Shown here: one piece after another, positions 32,901 through 41,900 of the stretch
How the letters are laid out: every line of letters starts with the position of its first letter
Position numbering within the stretch: the stretch's first letter is position 1
Assembly: GCF_032118995.1 (NCBI RefSeq)
Contig: NC_092650.1
Location: forward strand, 24,872,001-24,936,000
Source: Asterias amurensis
Taxonomy: Eukaryota; Echinodermata; Asteroidea; Forcipulatida; Asteriidae
Length of the DNA stretch: 64,000 nt
Reading direction: 5' to 3'
The notes under the pieces: generated by a model
What the model saw: the letters and a program-made list of their open reading frames with translations, nothing else
The model's database searches: none
What the model was told of the DNA's origin: nothing
Translations under genes and position numbers: made by a program

Positions 32901-35900
32901 TGCTCACCTCCGTGAAGAGTTAAAACAATGACATTTCTGACGTAATTTGTTCAAAGATTACAAAAGTTTTCCTTCACGTAGAGTCAATCACGATCAAAAG
33001 AAAAAGCAAATTGCCATCTTTAAATTAGATCCGGTCATTTTTATGAATGAACCGAGTGACACTGTCTAAAACTAATATCAATCCGCCCATAAGATCTCAT
33101 TCACAAACGAACAGCGCCCTCTAGCGGCAAAAAAAAAATATTTTTTAATTTTTTTTAAATTTTTTTTTTTTAAATAGCGCCCTCTAGCGGCGAAAAAACT
33201 ATGCGAATATCCGGTTAATTTCGGATAGTTGGCCAGCGGTATCGGAATAACAAAATTTCACTATTCGCCCAGCACTAGGCGTGTTGCCACCTACTCCTGA
33301 GACTGAAACAAGGTCACCCCTTATACCAGTCCGTAAGGATGTAGGCATAGGTATCATCCACTATAAGGTGCCTGGCTAGTAGAGCAGAAACCATTGCCTT
33401 CTAACCTTTTCACAAAGCTAAATAAGTGCCTTTTTCAAGGGCACAAGTGTCATAACTGGGTAATCAAAACCACACTCTGCTGTGACAGCACCAATGTTTG
33501 GATCTGGTGAGAACTAGACCGCTCGACCAAGACACACCACAATTCTTTTCAATCACTTTTCACAGTTTCTTCCCTCTGTATTTTTTTCCTGAACTGTATC
33601 ACAGCATCACAGTGGGTCTGTGTGGAGGGTAACCTGGGCCCACCCAGAGTTTGGTCAAGTGCTGGCCTCTTGCTCATTTGATCGAACAGCTGTCATATGG
33701 GAAGAAATTGGTAAGTCATGTCTCACTCAGGCTTAAATAAACGTCCTGTCTGAAAAAAACAGAGGTCGCAGGTTCAAATCCACCTCTAATCAATAGACCG
33801 ATCCAGTAGGCTCCGCCCACGACGCACGTGTGAGCAAGAACACATGGGGCTCTCCAATGCCTTTCTGCACAACTCTGCCGCGCGCGCCAAGATACGCGCA
33901 CGCATGTCGGACCTATATTCTATATCTTTGCATTAGTGTCGGACCTTCGTTGCGTTGTGATTGGTTAATGCGCAATGGGGCGGAGCTAAATGGATCGATC
34001 TATTTGTCTTTGTTCCAAAAATTTGTATAATAATAATCGTGGCTTCTTATAGCTTTCAATGTCCGTCACTCAGTGATCCTAAAGGCGGTCCAGCATTCGA
34101 TATTTAACCTGCAAGGTGTGGATCTACCTTGTAATGGTTTACAAGGTGCTGTGGTCCAATAATCAGCCAATCAAACAAGAAACACCGAGTCCGAGGTGAA
34201 CCCCTTCTCTTTATGATAAGGGCACTGGATTCTTTAATGTCATGTTTGAAGGATGAAGCAACCTTGTTTTTCAGTGTCTTGCTGTTCAGATGCATCAGAA
34301 CTTTAGTCTGGTGCTCTTATACACTCGGCCACGACATGCCATTGTACGTACCAAGTCAGTCCCCGTTATGGAAAGTTAGCTTAGCACAAAATATTGGCTT
34401 GTTTGGCTTTGTCTCATTAATTATTTTATTTATTTATTTTTTTTTTCAGTCAGTGAATCAAAACCAACTCAAAAAGGTCAGAGTCACTGGGTAAGTTCTT
34501 TATTTTATTGAAAACTATTTTGTACAGATTTCTTTTTTTTTCTTCAAAATTAGTTCATTAAGTAAGAGTTCTTTTGCGGGAATTACTTGGCTATGAAGGA
34601 GGACCATTTTACCTACAATAAGTAGTATGCATCAGGATTTTTGTTAATTTTTATTTGCAACATTTCTTATGATGCTGTTGTTGTTGTTATTACTGTTGTT
34701 CAGATCAAGCGAGCTGCACTGGTCGACAGTCGAACTTCCGTGACGGACGTCAAGTTTTCTCCACGTCATCTTGGCCTTCAGTTGGTAAGACTTGGAAAGT
34801 TAAATTTTTACTTAAATTGTTGTATACCTTTGGTTATTGAAACCGTTCGATTGTTTTAATCTTAAATAAATGTATATAAAAACTAACATGTGAACAATTT
34901 AATTTCAAAAGGTTGTCATGTTTTTGAGATAAAATGCCAAATATCTGGAGTGAATATGTCCATGCAGGAGGAATAATCGCTAATACACAATTTGAGAAGC
35001 GTCAGTAATGCTTCTGAGACATCTACATCAACCACATTACTTCGAAGTGACATGCTTCTGAAAAAGCTTTATACTACCAAAAGCTGCTGTAGGCTTGTAA
35101 CCAAAACTTTTTATTTCCTTTAACTTTAAGAGTGATTTACCAAATGTGTACCTTCCATATAAAGTTGTTATTCTCATCTGTTTGAAAAGCAACGTTTTGG
35201 CCGGAAGTGCCTGGTTTTTGGCATGGATCCCGACTTTTGTTTTGTGCCTTTTTCACCATCAGTTTAAAAAGTAACACTATGATCAATTGGAACACCCCCC
35301 CCCCCCCCACCAAAAAAAAATCCAGACAGGCAGACAGATCCATTCTGATTAACCACTCTGTCAATAAGTAATCCATATTCATACTATGATGTATACAAAA
35401 AAGGTATTTCTTTGTTTAGAATACTAGGATAACTTTTTGTGCGAATTTGTTTTGAGGTGAATTTGTTTTGAGCAAATTGAAACGAATGGGTGCCAGACGA
35501 GACAATCGGGACATCAGGACAAAAATACAAACTTGGGTCATCATTCCTCATATCACAGGCCCACTTTGTTACATTTGTGTGTCGTGAACTCAAAATACGT
35601 GACATGTATTTAGGATGGGCTTAAAGTCACTAAACATGTTTGGTAGTTGTCAAAGACCAGGGCCCAATTTCATAGAGCTGCTTAAGCAAAAAAATTTGCT
35701 TAAGCACAAAATTCATTGCTTAGTAGAATCAGATTACCGGCCAAGACTCCACTCAATTGTTATGCTAAGTAAACAACAGCTAAATACTAGTCATAAGCAA
35801 TGTATATGGCGTGAAATTTTGGCCAGTAACATGTGTAAAATAAGCGAGCTATTTTCGTGCTTAAGCAAATTTTTTGCTTAAGCAGCTCTATGAAATTGGC

Positions 35901-38900
35901 CCCAGTACTGCTTCTCACTTGGTGTAATCCCAACATAAGCATAAAATAACTAACAAGCCTGTAAAAATTTGGGCTCAATTGGTCGTCAAAGTTACGAGAA
36001 AACAATGAAAGAAAAAACACCCTTGTTGGCAAATTTGTGTGCTTTCAGATAGGTTCAGATAGGAATAAAAGACTTCTGGCTAGAAGTCTTTCAATATTTC
36101 AGTGAGAAATTACCTCTTTCTCAAAATCTACGCGACTTCAGAGGGAGCCGTTTCTCACAATGTTTTATACTATCAACAGCTCTCCAATGCTCGTTATCAA
36201 GTCAGCTTTTAGGTTTATATTTGTTTTGAGTAGTTACCAAATGTGTACCTTCCCTTTAATGAGTTTCCTTTTGAAACCGTAAGGAGGACAGGTTGGGTTC
36301 AAGCAATACTGGATGAGCAAAGACAGAATTACACAGGGTGCATTCATTTAGCTTCCCTGGGTCATCCCCGGTGTGCCCTGGTGCGTTCGAATAGCTTTTG
36401 ACGTCATTCCAGGGGCTCACCCAGGTCAGCCCCCATATATACCAGTGCCCTGCTTGTGGAGTGGGTCACTTGGGGGCTGGCCCCAGGTAAACGACGTCAC
36501 TACGAGAGCGGTGAGTGGTCGTTCGTTTAGCTCTTGTCAGGGGCTCACCTGAGTGAGCACCGCGGGGTAGACCCAGGGAAGCTGAACGAACGCACCCACA
36601 AGTTGGGTTCGAATCTGGCGCAATCTGCAGCCAACCAGACGAGGGAAGTAAGTGTTTTAACAGACTTGTGAACTTGTCCTATCTTGAGTTAGAACAAATG
36701 AACTTGAGTTGCCTCCTAGGAACTATCTTTCATGGAATTGATCTTAAGGCTGGGATTCATGTATTCCAACACTGGGGAAAACTCTTTCCCTTAACAATAA
36801 TGCACTGTGTTCTTATAACGTGTTTGCACAGCACACTGGGCTGAAAGTATAATGTGCTATCAGAAGGATGAATGTTTATGTCTTGCTTATGGAAAGAAGT
36901 GTCAAGACCAGGACCCAAGCTTACTGTGGGATGAATTGCTTTGGTGGCTTGTGTGTAAAAATAAACAATCTATAAATAATTTGGTGGCTAATCAACCTTA
37001 CTCGCAGCTAAGAGCTGAATTGCGAAGGACGCGGCTACAACGTGTTCGAGAAGCAGACAAGCAAGGACAAAGATATTAACCAGGGAGACGGCCAACATAG
37101 GGCTAGATAGCTCAGTTGGTAGAGCGCCGGCACCTTAAACCAGAGGTTGTTGGTTGGAATCCCTCTCTAGTCAATTTGTCTTTCTTCAGTCTCAAAAATC
37201 ATTTAAAATTTTACCCAGTCAGTTTCCCTTGTGGTTTATATTGATAGCTATAATGTGGGTTACAAAACTAACAATCCTTTGTTGTACATGTTTTTCAGGC
37301 GATGTGTTCAGGCGATGGAGTGGTACGTTTCTACGAAGCAAGTGACGTCACAAACCTAGCGATATGGAGTTCACAGGTAAACTTCCAAAGTAACTTCACC
37401 TTACAAAAAAGTTGGAGGAAGAATGGGCTCAATTTGTTGAAACTCTCATTGTATCTGACCCTTTTAAAGGCAGTGGAAACTATTGGTAATTACTCAAAAT
37501 AATTATTAGCATGAAACCATTCTTGGTAACGAGTAATGGGGAGAGGTTGATGGTAGTAAACATTGTGAAAAAAGGCTCCCTCTGAAGTGCCATAGTTTTT
37601 GAGAAAGAAGTAATTTCCCACGAAATTGATTTCGAGACTCAAGTCTTGAAATGGCTTCTGACTGGCACCCCTGAAAAAAAGATGTTGACAAAATGGGGAG
37701 ACGCCAACATAGGGCTAGATAGCTCAGTTGGTAGAGTGTTGGCACGCTAATCCAGAAGTCGTTGGTTCAAATCCCGCTCTAGTCAATTTTTATTTGTTCA
37801 ATCCTAAATCAAGAATTACTTCTTATCAACTCTTAAACTAAACAATTTTTTTTTTCCTTGCTAGGAAGAGATCCAAACTAAGTTAAACTGCAGCTGTCTA
37901 TCGTGGAACCCATCCAGGTAAAGTACTTTTTTTGTATAATAACCCTCCTTCTCTTGGTGACACTCCCAGTGACCAACCATTCAAAACCCTTCAGCTGAAT
38001 GGGTTCTGTAGGGTGACGTAGCTGTGCAGTGAACCAACTTGGGTACATGTACACACTGGGGTGGATTTCACAAAGAGTTAGGACTAGTCTTATCTCGAGT
38101 TGGGACCAGTTACTCGTCCTAACTTAGGACTATCCATGCAATTTGTATATCTCCTAGGACTAGTCCTAAGTAAGGACTAGTCCTAACTCTTTGTGAAATC
38201 GACCCCTGTACACACTGTGTTGATACATTCATCACATGATATCATATTGTAGGTTGGAACAGTTTATTTACCAATCAAAACCACAATGGATGATATTGAA
38301 TGGTCAGACAGTAGGAGGGTTGACTTTGTAGTGTGTGGATGCCTTCACCAGATGATATCGTAATGCAGGCTGGCATAGTTTATCCATTATTTAAAACCAC
38401 ATAGGGTGATATTGAATGGTCTGCCTTCAGACGGCTAAAAAGGTTTCAGGCCTAAAGTCTTTTAATATTTGAGTGGGAAGTTACCTCTCTCTCAAATAAA
38501 ATGCTACTTCAGAGGGAGTAGTTTCTCGCCATGTTTTATAACAGCTCTCCATTGCTCGTTACCAAGTATGTTTTAATGCTAACAATTATTTTAAGTAATT
38601 ACCAATAGTGTCCGGTGCCTTTCAATCGGTTATATTGGTTCTTTGTTCTTTTGTAGAGTCCACCCTCCAATGATTGCTGTAGGAAGTGACGATCCAAGCC
38701 CAACGAGTGGAGGAAAGGTTCAGATTTATGAGTACAAAGAGAACGAGAGGTGAGGCACTTTAAGATAATTTAGTTTGGTTGGTTTTACATGCAATTTTAC
38801 TCCCACCAAAGTATTGATTTATACAGACCCCTTACATATGGAGAATGCACCTCCGAACATTTTCGTGTCTACCATTTCCATCATTTCGGGAGTCATCTTT

Positions 38901-41900
38901 TTTGCAGGATTTTGGCTCCCGAAATGGAGGCCAGTATAGGTGCATGTGAATGCGCTGTGCGCTCTGAAGGGGTCGTTAAGTAAAAAAAATGTTGTAAACT
39001 TTCAGATAAGTTATAGTTTTTGTAACCACGATTTTGTCCGACTTTAATCATTGACACCTTTTTTTGTTTTGGTGACGTCTTGGCAGGAAGAAGAAATGGA
39101 ATAAGACGGAGACCCTGATGAACATAACGGAAGCTGTCCACGATCTGGCCTTCGCTCCCAACATGGGTCGATCTTACCATGTCATCGCCGTGGCAACCAA
39201 AGATGTCCGCATCATGACTCTCAAGCCTCTCAGGTATTTCTTTGTCCGTCAAGTTTTGCGAAAATTCTTCAATTATTGAGACTGGCAAGATAATTTTAAA
39301 ATTTGAATCTGAGATACAAAACGCTTCTCAGATTGTATAGTCCTATTAGGGATTATACTTCCTGCGCGGACATAATAGCTCTGATTTTTAAGTGATATCT
39401 CAAAAACTCAACCACATTTGGAAATGAAATGTCCACATGTTAATTTTTTGTATACATCTACATTCTTATTGGATTTAAACAATCATATATTTTTCCAAAA
39501 CACAAAGTAAATACTTTGCCTTTACATCTTAGCTGTTATTGTTGACTGCTGTTTGCTGGTGGTGATGAAACAAAGTAAAGTATGACGAGAATAATGGACC
39601 CTTCCCGTGAAATATGCTTATCACATTCACGCATGCGTACAGACCCTGTTGGTTGGCAAACGCCATAGAGTTGTGCACTAAGCAGACGCGCAATCGCGTC
39701 TGCGTCACGCACCCATTAGCCGTGTACAAAACAGCGCGATGTTCCCTCATTTTGCCAACCAAAATGTTAGTGCACAGGCGCTATGTGCAATTTACATATT
39801 TCATGGGAAGGGTCTATTTAGTATGTATCCTCACTGCTTAACACTTTTGCCACACCCACTAACCAGAATGACAGTACTTTGTTTACATTGTGTCGTCGGA
39901 TCAGGTAGGATGTTATTCCTCCCGTAGTCTTGATTTCCGATTTTCTTTTTGCCCTCAGAACAATCGTCAAAATTACTTTTGAATGGCCCTGAAAATCTGT
40001 CAAAGTCTATCCCTAAGGGTAGTCCTATATTTAGACCACCCCCTGTACTCTATCAGATTTGCCCACTTATTTCTAAAGGGTCAAGTATCATGCCAGAGTG
40101 GGACTTGGATTTTTGCCAGAGCTTGTGCATTCCAAGTCGAGGGCTATGATTGGTCAATGCATGAAGGGGGGTGTAGCTTAATGGAATGGTCCGATTGTTA
40201 CCCTGCAATCATGTAATTTTTCAATGTTTTTTTTTGTTTTCTAGGCGTGATGCAAATACAATGGGACCGATTGGACTGGATATAAAGCAGCCGGCGCAGT
40301 TAGACCACAATAATCAACAGGTAATAAGGCAACCAATCACAGCATTCTATATTTGGTAATTTTGTTGCGTGCAATGGAGCCCTTGGAGGCCTCAGGAACT
40401 GACAAATTACAAGAAAAAAGTACAGATTTTCAAACCTAATTATGCTTTTTAGCAAAAAGGGAATTTATGAATGGGCTAAAAAGAGTAGTGACTCGGTCCT
40501 AATTGGCCATTGAACCTTGCTGGTTTGTTAAACAACCTTACCTTCAGCTCATAGTGCCTGTGTCGTAATTGGCCAGTTCATTCATTCATTCATTCAATGG
40601 TTTATTAAAATTCTATTCAATTCGCTGCCAGCAGCAGAATTACATGAACAGTTACAAAGTTAAAAATTTGGAGTAAAACATTACAATACTGTTTAAAATT
40701 GCCTAAATCTTACACAGAAAAACTGAGAGGGAGAAGTACTGTACACTCCTATAGGGAGGAGAACAGTTACTTAAAATTAATTACTTAAACATATGAGTAA
40801 AACATTACAATCAAAATTAAAATGGCGAATAAACTATTGCACTCTAAAACGGAGATTATTTAGAAAACAGTGCACTCTCAATGGGAGGGATTTAAAGTCA
40901 ATCCGCAGTCAGGGACCAATCCACTTCATGCACCAAAATAAAACAGTGGCACTGAAAAATAAAATGTTTACCCCTAAATCAAAAATGGACCGGTCTCCAA
41001 CTGCAATCCCCCAGACCAATCTTTTAATAAAAGCATGGCAAGAATATATACAACACAAACATCAACCTCCAAAAGATTTCACGTGAGAGTAACAAAAAGA
41101 AATGCGAACAAAACAAATACTAGGCCAAATTGAAGTAAACAAAAAATAAAAAGTTAAAACCTTGTAGGGTGTAGCCTTGCTCAAGGCAGTCGCATTATTC
41201 GCCCCGAAAAGACGCCGCTGTAAACCCACCCGTATACCCTGTGCGTGGTGCGTGCGATCACACCGCATGACCCACCCGTATACACACTGTCACATTGACG
41301 ACTACTGTGCACATAAGTCATCCGCACTCTACCACTAACCGCATGCGGAGGCCATCAGGCCGACAGCCTTGTCGGGTCTGTAACTTCCGGGTTTAATGTG
41401 TTGTATTGAAAAATTTCCACTAGTGGAAAAAAATGGGGGGGCTCTCGGATATGCAAGTATGCAGTCCATGAATATTTATATCTTTCGTCAGACCTATCAG
41501 ACAACACAGGATGTGAGGAGGCAAATGAATTATTCATTTTGACGTCCAATCACGCAATTCCCTTATCACGACCTTTGGACCCTATCATGCATCCGTGGTG
41601 GTGGTGTGTGATGTAAACATGTCTCGTCTTTCGCGGGCATTATGGTAATGAGCTGAACGTGGGAACTCTTCGCTTATTATAGTAATGAGGTCAGTGGCTT
41701 CAACACAGACCCTACAAGGCTGACGGCCGACGCATGCGGATAGTGTACGGGGGCATCGTGTCGTGCGATGTTACGCACAGTGAATACGGGTGGGTTTTTA
41801 TACAGCGGCGGTCTTTTTTCGGAGTGAATAATTCGACTGCCTTGAGCAAGGCTATGTAGGGTGTTGTGGGCGAGTGGTTAAGAGCATCAAATGGAGTGGT

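Larger units (their letters stand above)
34785..37298. other. SEH1 intron 5
   Basis: Unique AT-rich sequence; a C run and A run near 35296-35322; a nested R2+F repeat (35626-36260); a MITE with 3-bp duplication (36333-36600); a 74-codon ORF (36852-37079) of unknown meaning; and a tRNA-derived SINE (37085-37180). Confidence 0.6.

Noticed and set aside
36852..37079. 75-codon ORF just upstream of a SINE in SEH1 intron 5
   Set aside because: Composition is mildly protein-like, but there are no splice sites in phase with SEH1 and no known domain.
37085..37180. A functional tRNA gene
   Set aside because: The anticodon stem is mismatched, U33 is absent, and a second copy with the same non-tRNA leader lies nearby; a SINE.
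40793..41086. 97-codon ORF in SEH1 intron 10
   Set aside because: No family recognised, A-rich, inside a retroposon-like stretch headed by (ATTC)n; not supported as a gene.
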